From an uncultured Erythrobacter sp. (GTDB taxonomy: Bacteria > Pseudomonadota > Alphaproteobacteria > Sphingomonadales > Sphingomonadaceae): 64,000 nucleotides of DNA. The notes beneath the pieces are model-generated. The model did not search any database, was not told the DNA's origin, and saw nothing but the letters and a program-made list of their open reading frames with translations. A program made the translations under genes and the position numbers. Location of the stretch: positions 620,001-684,000 of the forward strand of contig NZ_OY284433.1 in NCBI RefSeq assembly GCF_958304185.1. The letters run 5' to 3'. Below are positions 16,715 to 25,502 of this stretch, in pieces; position 1 is the stretch's first letter; each line of letters starts with the position of its first letter.

Positions 16715-17779
16715 ATGCACCATCTTCACCAAAGCCCCGGCACCCCGCCCGAAGCGGTCCATGTCATGCGTGACCCCGCCACCGGGCTTGAAGGCGTGAT
16801 CGTGCTCCATTCCACACGCTTGGGCGCCGCGGCCGGGGGCTGCCGCTTATGGAGCTATCCCGATGCCGCTGCGGCTGCGACCGATGCGCTGCGGCTGGCT
16901 GAGGGCATGGCCTACAAAAACGCGCTTGCCGATCTGCCGCTGGGCGGCGGCAAGGCGGTGATCCGCTTGCCCCAAGGCAACTTTGATCGCGCCGCGCTAT
17001 TCCGGGCCTTCGGGCGCGAGGTCGAGCGGCTTGAAGGTCGCTACCTCACCGCTGAGGATGTCGGCACCGGGGTGGCGGACATGGAATGGGTGCGCACCGA
17101 AACCGCCCATGTCGCGGGCCTCCCCGCAGCGCAAGGTGCGGTCGGCGGCGATCCCTCGCCCTGGACGGCGCTTGGCGTGCTCAGCGCGATGGAGGAAGCG
17201 GTGCGGCGGCACCATGGCAGCGGCCTCGCTGGCGCGACTGTCGCCGTACAAGGCCTCGGCCATGTCGGCACTCACTTGTGCGAGCTGCTGGCAAGCGCTG
17301 GCGCGCGGCTGGTGGTGGCCGACGTCGACCCAGGACGCGCCGCAGCCTGCTCCGACCGGTTCGAGGCACAATTGGTCGCCCCCGATGCAATCCTCGATGT
17401 GCCCTGCGATGTGTTTGCCCCCTGCGCGCTGGGAGGCGTCCTGGACGAACGCGGGGTGGTCCGGCTCAAGGCCGAGATCGTCTGCGGCGCGGCCAATAAT
17501 GTGCTCGCCAGCGATGCCGATGGACTGCGGCTGGCGACACGCGGCGTGCTCTATTGCCCCGATTATGTCGTAAACAGCGGCGGCATCATCAACGTCTGCG
17601 CCGAACATCTGGGCTGGAGCACCGCCGAGGTCGAGCGCCGGGTGGGGCAGACCGGACAGCGGCTGCGCGCGGTGCTCGATCATGCCGAGCAGCGTAGCTT
17701 GGCCCCGCACCGCGCGGCCAATGCGCTCGCTCAGGCGCGGATTGCGGCGGGCTACACCGCGAGCGCGCAGGCTGCCTGA
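16715..17779 (+). CDS. Leu/Phe/Val dehydrogenase (Glu/Leu/Phe/Val family)
   Basis: A 354-residue NAD-dependent amino acid dehydrogenase. LPLGGGKAVI (about residues 73-82) contains the catalytic Lys, TAEDVGTG follows, and the Rossmann fingerprint is VQGLGHVGTHLCELL. The size and the late NSGGIINVC segment are typical of leucine, valine or phenylalanine dehydrogenases, which deaminate L-amino acids to 2-oxo acids. I use the ATG at 16715, preceded by AGGAGC; the longer frame lacks such support. In this block it would drain amino acids after any racemisation. Confidence 0.85.
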   Translation: MHHLHQSPGTPPEAVHVMRDPATGLEGVIVLHSTRLGAAAGGCRLWSYPDAAAAATDALRLAEGMAYKNALADLPLGGGKAVIRLPQGNFDRAALFRAFGREVERLEGRYLTAEDVGTGVADMEWVRTETAHVAGLPAAQGAVGGDPSPWTALGVLSAMEEAVRRHHGSGLAGATVAVQGLGHVGTHLCELLASAGARLVVADVDPGRAAACSDRFEAQLVAPDAILDVPCDVFAPCALGGVLDERGVVRLKAEIVCGAANNVLASDADGLRLATRGVLYCPDYVVNSGGIINVCAEHLGWSTAEVERRVGQTGQRLRAVLDHAEQRSLAPHRAANALAQARIAAGYTASAQAA

Positions 17780-17821
17780 GGGAGCGCATGACAGCGCAGC
17801 GCAGGGCAGTTTCCCGCTCGC

Positions 17822-18610
17822 CTAGAAGGTCGACGTGCCAATCCCGCCATCGACCACCAGCGATTGGCCCGTGACGTAGCTCGCCTGAGCGCTGCAAAAC
17901 ATCGCGACCAGCGCGCCCAGATCCTTGGCATCGCCGAACCGCCCGGCGGGGAGGCGCACCGCGTTGACGAAGGCGGCAACCTCTTCGTCATAGCTGCGTC
18001 CACTGGCGGCGGCGCGCGGTGCCAGAATGTCCTCGATCCCCGGCGTGTGGTGCATCCCCGGCAGCACCGAGTTGATTGTGACATTGTGCGGCGCAAGCTC
18101 CTTCGAGATTGCGTGGCAGTAATTCGCCAGTGCCGCGCGCGGCGGGCCGGATAGCACCCGCATCGCGGCGGGATACTTGGCCGCTCCCGTGCTGATATTG
18201 ACGATTCGCCCCCAGCGCCGCGCCACCATCGGGCCTGTCACTGCCTTGATGTAATCGATTGGGCTCAAGAGCGCGGTCGCGACCGAGCGTTCGAAATCTT
18301 CGCGCGAAACCTCGCGAAAGTCGCCGGTGAAGGGCGGCGGTGCGCAGGTGGCGACCAGTATGTCGGGATCGGGGATCGCGGCGAGGATCATCGCCCGCCC
18401 TTCATCCGAGGCATGATCGGCGACGAGTGCGTGAACCTTGCCGCCGGTTTCGGCGGCAATCGCCTTGCAGGTCGCCTCCAGCCGCTCGGCCCCGCGCGCT
18501 GAAATGAACACCTCCACCCCTTCGCGTGCCAACGCCAGCGCCGCTCCATGCCCCATCCCGGCGCTGCCGCCGTTAACCAGCGCCTTGCGCCCCGCGATGC
18601 CGAGATCCAT
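17822..18610 (-). CDS. SDR family protein with altered active site
   Basis: A 262-residue short-chain dehydrogenase/reductase-fold protein. The cofactor motif GGSAGMGHG and NISTG are present, but the usual YxxxK is replaced by SGPPR, so Tyr becomes Ser and Lys becomes Arg. Such SGxxR variants form a recognised branch of 3-oxoacyl-ACP-reductase-like SDRs whose reaction is unclear. The end GQSLVVDGG is normal. It follows a second, standard SDR by 10 bp and is convergent with the dehydrogenase gene. Confidence 0.8.
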   Translation of the reverse strand: MDLGIAGRKALVNGGSAGMGHGAALALAREGVEVFISARGAERLEATCKAIAAETGGKVHALVADHASDEGRAMILAAIPDPDILVATCAPPPFTGDFREVSREDFERSVATALLSPIDYIKAVTGPMVARRWGRIVNISTGAAKYPAAMRVLSGPPRAALANYCHAISKELAPHNVTINSVLPGMHHTPGIEDILAPRAAASGRSYDEEVAAFVNAVRLPAGRFGDAKDLGALVAMFCSAQASYVTGQSLVVDGGIGTSTF

Positions 18611-18620
18611 GCCCGCCCCC

Positions 18621-19394
18621 CTACCTGCCGCCGGTGACGTAGAGGCACTGCCCCGTCACCCAGCTTGCTGCGGGCGAGGCCATGAAAACCACGGCGGCGG
18701 CGATATCTTCAGGGTCGCCATAGCGGCCCAGCGGGATACCGATCATGCCGAGCAGCTTCTCGCGCTTCTCCTCGGTGTCGGTGCCCATGCATTCATCGAA
18801 ATTCCCGGTCGGCACCGGGCCGGGCGCAACGGCGTTGACTCTGATCTTGGGCGCCAGCTCGACAGAGAGCGTGCTTGTGAGGCTGTTCACCGCCGCCTTG
18901 GCTGCACCATAGGGCCCGTTCTTGACCTGCGGGCCGAAGGCCGAGCGTGACGAGATGTTGACGATCGCCCCGCCCCCCTCGCCCATATGCCGCGCCGCCA
19001 CACTCGCGCCCATCCACACGGCTTTCAGGTTGAGCGCGATTTGCGCATCGAAATTCTCTTCAGGCGTCCGGGTGAGATAGCGCGGCGTGGCATCGGGGAT
19101 GCCGCCCGCATTGTTGACCCAGATGGTCAGCTTGCCGAATTGCGCGATGGTTGCCTGCGCCAAGCGTTCGAGCGCAGCACTGTCAGTCGCATCGGTGGCC
19201 AGCGGCAGAGCGCGGCGGCCCAAAGCAGTGACCTCTCTCGCCACGGCATCAAGATCAGCTTGCGTGCGTGACGCCAGCACCACATCCGCCCCGGCCTCGG
19301 CCAAGGCAATCGCGATAGCCCGCCCGATGCCCTTGCCCGCTCCGGTGACCACCGCCACCTCGCCATCGAGCCGAAACCGATCCAGAATCCCCAT
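18621..19394 (-). CDS. SDR family NAD(P)-dependent oxidoreductase
   Basis: A 257-residue classical SDR. It has the cofactor motif GAGKGIG, the structural NNAG, catalytic Ser in NISSRS, and YGAAK with catalytic Tyr and Lys. The C-terminus GQCLYVTGG is typical. Relatives include 3-oxoacyl-ACP reductases and 7-alpha-hydroxysteroid dehydrogenases. The substrate cannot be told; it pairs with the degenerate SDR downstream as a likely two-gene operon. Confidence 0.85.
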   Translation of the reverse strand: MGILDRFRLDGEVAVVTGAGKGIGRAIAIALAEAGADVVLASRTQADLDAVAREVTALGRRALPLATDATDSAALERLAQATIAQFGKLTIWVNNAGGIPDATPRYLTRTPEENFDAQIALNLKAVWMGASVAARHMGEGGGAIVNISSRSAFGPQVKNGPYGAAKAAVNSLTSTLSVELAPKIRVNAVAPGPVPTGNFDECMGTDTEEKREKLLGMIGIPLGRYGDPEDIAAAVVFMASPAASWVTGQCLYVTGGR

Positions 19395-19709
19395 GAAACC
19401 CCCTGCGCTGCAAAGCCGGCAGCAAACCTACGGCCACCACGGACAAGGAACACTGACGCTTCAAATAGGCGTAACAGGGGGTGAGCGGTTGGAGCCAAAG
19501 GGGGCAGTGTTGGAATGGCGGGAAGGTAATGACGCGCATCGCCGGTGCTTATGGCCCAAGGTTTGGTGGATTCGAGAATAGCAATAGCTTGCTTGATCTC
19601 ACCGATGTGAGCCGTTAGGTTTTGCCTTAGCGGGGCAAAGCAACCTCCCGTTCAGGCCGAGAAAAGCCCAAGCGTTGCCTCGTAATCTTGCCTCATCGGG
19701 CAAGGTGTA
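19395..19709. other. Noncoding gap between divergent SDR and chrA units
   Basis: I see no gene in these 315 bp. The right half holds two similar inverted repeats described separately. Confidence 0.6.
19621..19704. promoter_or_regulatory. Two similar inverted repeats upstream of chrA
   Basis: TTTGCC-N7-GGCAAA (19621-19639) and CTTGCC-N6-GGCAAG (19687-19704) are related dyads with 6-bp arms. The second ends 6 bp before the assigned chrA start. Their likeness and place suggest a repeated operator; no regulator gene stands next to them. Confidence 0.4.
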
Positions 19710-21044
19710 TTGTGCGAGGTTCACTTGGCGTCACTGGTTATTACCCCTTCGATCACATTCACCGATCTGCTGCGCGTTTTTACCCGCATCGGACTGCTTA
19801 GCTTTGGCGGGCCTGCCGGCCAGATCGCGCTGATGCACCGCGAGCTTGTCGAAGAACGCACATGGATCACCGAGGACGATTTCCTCCACGCGCTCAATTT
19901 CTGCCACCTGCTGCCCGGGCCCGAGGCGCAGCAGCTTGCCACGTGGATCGGGTGGCGGCTGCATGGGTGGCGCGGCGGGCTCGCGGCGGGGCTGCTGTTC
20001 GTCATCCCCGGCGCACTAATTATTCTGGCGTTGTCGGTGCTTTATGGGATCGCGGCTAATCTCAGCTGGGTTGAGGCGCTGTTCCTTGGCGTGAAAGCGG
20101 CCGTTCTGGCGATTGTGGTGCAGGCGCTGCTGCGGATCGCGGGTCGCGCGCTGGACACCAAACTGAAGCGCGCACTGGCGATTGCGGCATTTGTCGGACT
20201 GTTCCTGTTTGATCTTCCGTTCCCCCTGATCGTGCTGGGTTCGGGTGTCATCGGCATGGTGGTAGCGTCAAAGCGGCCGGATCTGCTGGCGCTCAAAGCA
20301 GGCAAAGCGGGAGAGGTGCTGCCGGAACGTCCGTGGCGCAGCACGGTCTTGTCGGTGGCGGTGTGGGGCGCGGTCTGGGCGGCGCCGATGTTGCTCATAG
20401 CGGTAACGCTGGGTCAGGATCATGTGCTGTGGGAGATCGGCGCATTCTTCTCGCAATTGGCGATCGTCACCTTTGGCGGGGCGTATGCCGTGCTAGCCTA
20501 TATGGCACAGGAAGCGGTGCAGGGTTTCGGCTGGCTTCAGCCCGGCGAGATGGCCGACGGCTTGGGCCTTGCCGAGACCACACCGGGGCCATTGATCCTG
20601 GTCACGCAATTTGTCGGCTACCTCGCGGCGTTTCGTGCGCCCGAGCCGTTTTCGCCCCTTGGTGCCGGGCTGCTCGGCGCCGGGCTGACGACGTGGGTGA
20701 CCTTTGCGCCATGCTTCATGTGGATCTTCGCCTTTGCGCCGTGGATCGACCGGCTCGGCAATGCTGTGCGGCTAAAGGGCGGACTGGCGGCGGTGACGGC
20801 AGCGGTTGTCGGCGTGATCGCCAACCTCACCGCTTGGTTCGCGCTGCATGTGCTGTTTGCCAGTGTCGGTCAGCGCCCATTCGGCCCCCTGCGGCTCTAT
20901 TGGCCGGACCCGGCGAGCTTCGACTGGCGTGCAGGCGTACTGGCGGTGGTCGCCTGCGGGCTCGCATTCGGTCTGAAATGGTCAGTCCTGCGCATTCTCG
21001 CAGTGTGTGCGGTGGGCGGAGTGGCATTGAGCCTCCCGCTTTAG
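19710..21044 (+). CDS. chrA: Chromate transporter ChrA-like membrane protein
   Basis: A 444-residue inner-membrane protein made of two homologous CHR halves. The first has LLSFGGPAGQIALMHRE and LPGPEAQQLATWIGW; the second has FGGAYAVLAYMAQ and ETTPGPLILVTQFVGYL. These are the proline/glycine-rich motifs of ChrA. The family exports chromate, though many chromosomal members have no proven role. The start may be the GTG at 19710 or a TTG at 19725, which has GAGG five bases before it. The stop overlaps the convergent Amj gene. Confidence 0.88.
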   Translation: MCEVHLASLVITPSITFTDLLRVFTRIGLLSFGGPAGQIALMHRELVEERTWITEDDFLHALNFCHLLPGPEAQQLATWIGWRLHGWRGGLAAGLLFVIPGALIILALSVLYGIAANLSWVEALFLGVKAAVLAIVVQALLRIAGRALDTKLKRALAIAAFVGLFLFDLPFPLIVLGSGVIGMVVASKRPDLLALKAGKAGEVLPERPWRSTVLSVAVWGAVWAAPMLLIAVTLGQDHVLWEIGAFFSQLAIVTFGGAYAVLAYMAQEAVQGFGWLQPGEMADGLGLAETTPGPLILVTQFVGYLAAFRAPEPFSPLGAGLLGAGLTTWVTFAPCFMWIFAFAPWIDRLGNAVRLKGGLAAVTAAVVGVIANLTAWFALHVLFASVGQRPFGPLRLYWPDPASFDWRAGVLAVVACGLAFGLKWSVLRILAVCAVGGVALSLPL

Positions 21045-21844
21045 AGCCACCCGGCCGCCCAGGCGATCACCACTGCGGCTGGCACCAGCAGTGCCTGCGC
21101 CAGCAGCGTGCCAGCGAGGCGGCTCAGCGACACCCAGATCATGGCACGTCGGAAGGTCGCCTCGCTCACGCTACCGTCGACCACGTCATCGGTCAGCGCG
21201 GAGATCTGCGGGTCGATCAGGGCGAATAGCAGGATGGTCGCAAAGCCGTTCACGATGGCGGTCATCTGCGAGGCGGTGACCCGGAATTCGGGCACGAGGT
21301 ATCCAGCATAGAGCGAGGCCAGGACGCCCACCGCCAGCAAGCCTTGCGCGGCGGCATTGGCGATCAGCACCGGCCAGCTCACCCCGCGCGGGCCTTTAAG
21401 CGATCGCAGTGTCTCGGCAGAGGGCAGCGCGACCGAATCCCGGATCGTGCTGAGGCCCGCCGGCGTGACGCTCCTGAGCAGCAGCCGCGTGGTGGAACGG
21501 TTGACTTGAAAGAAGCCGATCGCGGCGGCGAACAGGCGCTGAAAGGTCGGCACCAGCACGATCCCGAGTGCCACAGCCGCAGCGGCGGATAGCAGCACCA
21601 GCCGCAGGTCGAAAAGCAAGGCATCACCCGCGCCGTTCGCCAGCCCGGTCTCAATGCGTTTTGCAAGGAACGGGCCGAGGAACCCGTTCGAAGTGCGCGA
21701 CACCAGCAGCAGGACGTTGAACAGGGCAAAGCTGAGCGCGATCCGCCCAGTGCGCACCCCGGCGATGCGCGCGGCATAGGCCAGCGCGCCAATGAGGTTG
21801 ATCACGCCGGTCAGCGCGCAAATGGCGATCAGTTCGGTGTCCAT
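21041..21844 (-). CDS. amj: Amj-like lipid II flippase family protein
   Basis: A 267-residue polytopic membrane protein with about six helices. The N-terminal block IGALAYAARIAGVRTGRIAL followed by VLLVSRTSN is the hallmark of the Amj (YdaH, DUF2837) family. In Bacillus subtilis Amj is an alternate lipid II flippase able to replace MurJ. I use the ATG at 21844, preceded by GGGAAGC; an upstream TTG is less likely. It lies 16 bp after the TauE/SafE gene and is probably in its operon. The name rests on remembered family motifs. Confidence 0.7.
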   Translation of the reverse strand: MDTELIAICALTGVINLIGALAYAARIAGVRTGRIALSFALFNVLLLVSRTSNGFLGPFLAKRIETGLANGAGDALLFDLRLVLLSAAAAVALGIVLVPTFQRLFAAAIGFFQVNRSTTRLLLRSVTPAGLSTIRDSVALPSAETLRSLKGPRGVSWPVLIANAAAQGLLAVGVLASLYAGYLVPEFRVTASQMTAIVNGFATILLFALIDPQISALTDDVVDGSVSEATFRRAMIWVSLSRLAGTLLAQALLVPAAVVIAWAAGWL

Positions 21845-21860
21845 GCTGCTTCCCAAGGGC

Positions 21861-22634
21861 CTAGATGATCGGCCACGCCTTGATGATGCTGTAGCTGCTG
21901 GTCACGATCAGCACCACTGCCACCGCCAGCAGCAACGTGCGCGGCTGAACGCGGTTGGCAAGGATCGCACCGAACGGCGCGGCAATTACCCCGCCGATGA
22001 TCAGGCCGACAGTAATCGTCGTGAAGGCAGCAAAGCCGAGCGTCGCGATAAAGGCGATCGAGATCGACAAGGTCAGCAGGAACTCGGCGGAATTGACCGT
22101 GCCGATGATCTTCCTCGGATCGCCGCCCTGGATCAGCAGATTAGAGGTGACCACCGGCCCCCAACCGCCCCCACCAGCCGCATCAAGGAACCCGCCAGCC
22201 AGCGCCAGCGGCCGGGTGTAGCGCGGGTCCTCAAACCGAGGCTTTGACATACGGATCGCGCGCCACAGCAAATAAAACCCGATCCCCGTGAGGTAGAGCA
22301 TCACGAAAGGCCGCGCCGCCGATGCATCGATGCTCGACAACAGATAGGCGCCGCTCACCCCGCCGATCACGCCGAAGGGGACAAGCCGCCAGAACAGCCC
22401 CCAATCGACATTGCGGTGCCAGATATGGCTCGCCCCCGATGCCCCGGTGGTGAACAGCTCGACCAGATGGACACTCGCCGACGCCGTGGCGGCTGGCACC
22501 CCCAAGGCGCTCACCAGAAGAGTCTGGGTGATGACCCCAAAGGCCATGCCCAGCGCTCCGTCGATCATCTGCGCGGCCATGCCGATGGCAATGAACGGCG
22601 CGATGTCGATCAGGAGCGAGGTGATGTCAGGCAT
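21861..22634 (-). CDS. TauE/SafE family sulfite/sulfonate exporter-like protein
   Basis: A 257-residue membrane protein with eight predicted helices and the two-fold TauE/SafE repeat: GMAAQMIDGALGMAFGV near the N-terminus and GGFLDAAGGGGWGPVV in the second half. The family moves sulfite, sulfonates or related anions. It starts 28 bp after the TonB-dependent receptor stop and precedes amj, so the four genes from the YezD-like gene leftward may be one unit. Confidence 0.88.
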   Translation of the reverse strand: MPDITSLLIDIAPFIAIGMAAQMIDGALGMAFGVITQTLLVSALGVPAATASASVHLVELFTTGASGASHIWHRNVDWGLFWRLVPFGVIGGVSGAYLLSSIDASAARPFVMLYLTGIGFYLLWRAIRMSKPRFEDPRYTRPLALAGGFLDAAGGGGWGPVVTSNLLIQGGDPRKIIGTVNSAEFLLTLSISIAFIATLGFAAFTTITVGLIIGGVIAAPFGAILANRVQPRTLLLAVAVVLIVTSSYSIIKAWPII

Positions 22635-22662
22635 GAGGCGGTCCTCTCTGCACGTGGCAGGG

Positions 22663-25104
22663 CTAGAAGGTGATTGCGGCGGTCGCGCCCCAGGTGCGCG
22701 GATCGCCCGGAAGCCCTGCGATCAGCCCGGTATTGCCGGGGCCGACGAAGAGCTGCTCGAAGTAGTTTTCGTCAAAGGCGTTCCTGACCCAAGCGAACAG
22801 GTTGAACCCGTCATCCGAGCGGAATCCAATACGGAAGTTGGACAGGTGGTAACCCTCAATATTGGTGAAGGCCGAGGGCGAAGGGTTGGAGGAAAAGCCC
22901 GAACGGTAGGAGCCATCATAGCCGAGATAGACCTCGCCCGGTTTGCCGAGGAACTCGGTCGGCAGATTGCCCTCCGCCCCGAAGGAGAATGCCCACTTCG
23001 ACACGCCGGGCAGACGCTGCCCTGAGATATCGCAATTGGCCGGGCTGATCCCGCCGGGGGTGCTCGGCGCGGACGGGGTTTGGCCGGCGGCGGCGGTGGT
23101 GCCGCCTGACAATTCGGGCGGGCACGGTGCATCGGTGAAGCGGACGTATTTGGCGTCGGTGTAAGCGCCGCTGGCATAGACGGTGAAACGCTGGCTGGGG
23201 CGGATGGAGAAGTCTGCCTCGATCCCTTGGGACCGCACCTTGTCCGCATTGGCGAGGAACCCGCGCAGCACACCGAATTGGCCGTTGTTTACGGTCGCCT
23301 GATAGTCGCTGATCTCTGTGCGGAAAGCGGCAAGGTTCAGCGTCGCGCGCCGATCCCAGAACTGCGACTTAAGGCCCAACTCGAAGTGGTCGACTGTTTC
23401 GGGCCGGATCGTGCCTGCCGCCGCAATCGGCTGGCCATTGGCATCGGTCGGCAGCCCGTTCTGATTGATCCCGATCGTCTTGAAGCTCCTGGCATAGGTG
23501 CCATAGGCCATCACATCGGGCGCGACTTCGTAGCTGAGCGTCAGGTCATAGGTGAGGTTCCAGTCGGTATCCTCGGGCGCGCTCACCTGCGGCTGGAACA
23601 CCCCCAGCTGCGCACGGCTGCGGGCGTCGGTCTCGGTGCCGAGCAATTCGGTACCTGTGCCGGTGAACACGCGGCGCTGATAGAAGCCCTTCTTCTTGTC
23701 GTAATTTACCCGCGCGCCCGGCTGGATTGTGAAGGCGTCGGTGACCTTCCAGCTGACCTGCCCGAACAGCGCCAGGCTGGTGCTTTCCAGGAACTGGGTG
23801 TTGCGCGCCGTCAGCCCGTTCAGAACGCTCGGATCGTTCGAGAGCGCATTGTTGGGCGCAATGTTCCAGCGGCTTGCGGCAAGGCCCTGAGCCTCTGTCC
23901 CCTGCGTATCGATGCGCTGGTCGAAGGCGAAGGCGCCGAGCACGAAGTCAAACTTGTCGCCCGTGTAAGCGTAGCGGAATTCCTGCGTATACTGGTTCTG
24001 CTGCGAGGGATTCTGCGACAGCGAGACAATCGGCAGGCCGGTGAAATCGCGGTCATTCTCGGGCTTCCAGTCCCAGTACCGCCATGCCGTCACCGAGGTG
24101 AAAGTGCCAGGCCCGATGTCCCATACCGCCCTGAGCGACGCGCCAGCGATCACGTTGCCGGCGTTGAGTTGCGAGTCCAGATCGGTCAGGCGATCGAACG
24201 GGTTGGTGCTGGGCGGCGCATAGTTCTGCGCGGCGGCGAGCGCGGCAAACTGGCGGTTAATCGGCCGCTGAGTCGTGCCAGTGCGCACGAACACCGAGCC
24301 GCAGCAATTGGCGTCCTGCTTGTTGTAATCGCCCACCAGCGTGATCTTGAGATTGTCGGTCGCCTCCCACAACACCTGCGCACGCACACCGAGGTTATCG
24401 AGGCTTTGGATGTCCTGCCCAGTGACGACGTTGCGGATCGTGCCGCGCCGCGAGGTGCCGGAGAACGCCACCCGCGCCGCCACCCGCTCGGACAGCGGGC
24501 CGGAGACCGCAAGCCGTGCCTGCCGGAACTCGTAATTGCCAAGGCTGATCTCGGCCCGGCCTTCGAAATCGAAGCTCGGCTGGTTGGTGGTGATGTTGAT
24601 TGCGCCCGCCGTAGTGTTCTTGCCGTAAAGCGTCCCTTGCGGCCCGCGCAGCACCTCGATCTGCGCCACATCAAGGAAGTCGAATGTGGCCGAAGCGACG
24701 CGCGAGTAATAGACATCGTCGACATAAATGCCGACGCCCTGTTCGAACCCGTCGCTGGTCAACCCAAACGGAACGCCCAGCCCGCGGATGTTCACCGCCG
24801 TGTTGCGCGGGTTGGAGGAATAGAACTGCAACGTGGGGGCCAGTTGCTGGAGCCGGTTGACGTTGAACGCCCCGGTTTCATCGAGCTGGCGGGCATCGAT
24901 CACCGACACGGCGAGCGGGATATCCTGCGCGCTTTCGGAGCGGCGGCGGGCGGTGACGATGATGTCATTGCTGTTCGGCTCCTCGGAGGTGTCGGCGGCT
25001 TCGAAAGGCGCTTGATCCTGTGCGAAGGCGGTAGAGGGGGCGGAAAGCAGCGCGGCAAGGCCTGCGCCGAGCAGCAGAGTGCTGCGGGTGGAAAACGGAT
25101 ACAT
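22663..25104 (-). CDS. TonB-dependent outer-membrane receptor
   Basis: An 813-residue receptor. It has a signal peptide (cleavage near AFAQ, residues 26-29), then the TonB-box/plug start NDIIVTARRRSESAQDIPLA, a plug with VEVLRGPQGTLYGKNT-like text (IEVLRGPQGTLYGKNT), and a long beta-barrel ending in AITF with terminal Phe. This is the sphingomonad CirA/Fiu-like style. The ligand is unknown; neighbours (TauE/SafE, YezD-like, Rrf2) suggest uptake of an organosulfur compound. Confidence 0.92.
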   Translation of the reverse strand: MYPFSTRSTLLLGAGLAALLSAPSTAFAQDQAPFEAADTSEEPNSNDIIVTARRRSESAQDIPLAVSVIDARQLDETGAFNVNRLQQLAPTLQFYSSNPRNTAVNIRGLGVPFGLTSDGFEQGVGIYVDDVYYSRVASATFDFLDVAQIEVLRGPQGTLYGKNTTAGAINITTNQPSFDFEGRAEISLGNYEFRQARLAVSGPLSERVAARVAFSGTSRRGTIRNVVTGQDIQSLDNLGVRAQVLWEATDNLKITLVGDYNKQDANCCGSVFVRTGTTQRPINRQFAALAAAQNYAPPSTNPFDRLTDLDSQLNAGNVIAGASLRAVWDIGPGTFTSVTAWRYWDWKPENDRDFTGLPIVSLSQNPSQQNQYTQEFRYAYTGDKFDFVLGAFAFDQRIDTQGTEAQGLAASRWNIAPNNALSNDPSVLNGLTARNTQFLESTSLALFGQVSWKVTDAFTIQPGARVNYDKKKGFYQRRVFTGTGTELLGTETDARSRAQLGVFQPQVSAPEDTDWNLTYDLTLSYEVAPDVMAYGTYARSFKTIGINQNGLPTDANGQPIAAAGTIRPETVDHFELGLKSQFWDRRATLNLAAFRTEISDYQATVNNGQFGVLRGFLANADKVRSQGIEADFSIRPSQRFTVYASGAYTDAKYVRFTDAPCPPELSGGTTAAAGQTPSAPSTPGGISPANCDISGQRLPGVSKWAFSFGAEGNLPTEFLGKPGEVYLGYDGSYRSGFSSNPSPSAFTNIEGYHLSNFRIGFRSDDGFNLFAWVRNAFDENYFEQLFVGPGNTGLIAGLPGDPRTWGATAAITF

Positions 25105-25191
25105 GGTCTCGCCTTTGCAAGCGGGTATGCATCCGGCGGTCCGGTCTGCTGGTCCCTGTTGATGTGTGGTGGGATTGGGTCACGGTGCCGA

Positions 25192-25359
25192 TCAATCGGT
25201 CAGCCGCTTCCTTTCGGTCACGTCGATCTGCATAACCTTGCCGTCATGCACGGTCAGCTGGATCGCGCCGTAGCGCAAACGCCCAAGCGCCTCGCTGACC
25301 AGCGCAAGCGCCTCCGGCAGAATGCCGCCAGCGCCAGATTGTTTTTCATCACGGTCCAT
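25192..25359 (-). CDS. YezD family (DUF2292) small protein
   Basis: A 55-residue protein with the family ending YGAIQLTVHDGKVMQIDVTERKRL. YezD-like proteins are often found with sulfur-starvation genes, but have no proven activity. The ATG at 25359 has AAAGG ten bases before it; longer readings add an unconserved tail. It lies 87 bp upstream of the TonB receptor gene on the same strand and is probably its leader gene. Confidence 0.75.
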   Translation of the reverse strand: MDRDEKQSGAGGILPEALALVSEALGRLRYGAIQLTVHDGKVMQIDVTERKRLTD

Positions 25360-25408
25360 AAGTGGGCCTTTCATTACGCAGATTCGATCCGCAACGAAGC
25401 AATTAAAC

Positions 25409-25425
25409 TCAAGTGTTTTGCTTGA
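25409..25425. promoter_or_regulatory. Short dyad upstream of the YezD-like gene
   Basis: TCAAGTGTTTTGCTTGA has perfect 5-bp arms and lies 50 bp before the YezD-like start. A related string with GCAAAAC stands before the Rrf2 gene (near 25970), so this may be the Rrf2 site. The evidence is weak. Confidence 0.3.
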
Positions 25426-25502
25426 CAATAGGGTGAAGGCGCAGATTTTCTGTCAGGCGATGAAAGGTGGGGTTTGCGCGCCGAGGCGAATGGCCGAAGC
25501 GG

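Noticed and set aside
25105-25191. Cobalamin riboswitch before the TonB receptor
   Set aside because: The gap is only 87 bp and no B12-box-like text was found.
23227-25425. A 732-codon open frame on the plus strand
   Set aside because: It is antisense to the TonB-dependent receptor, which has a signal peptide, a plug motif and a C-terminal Phe.
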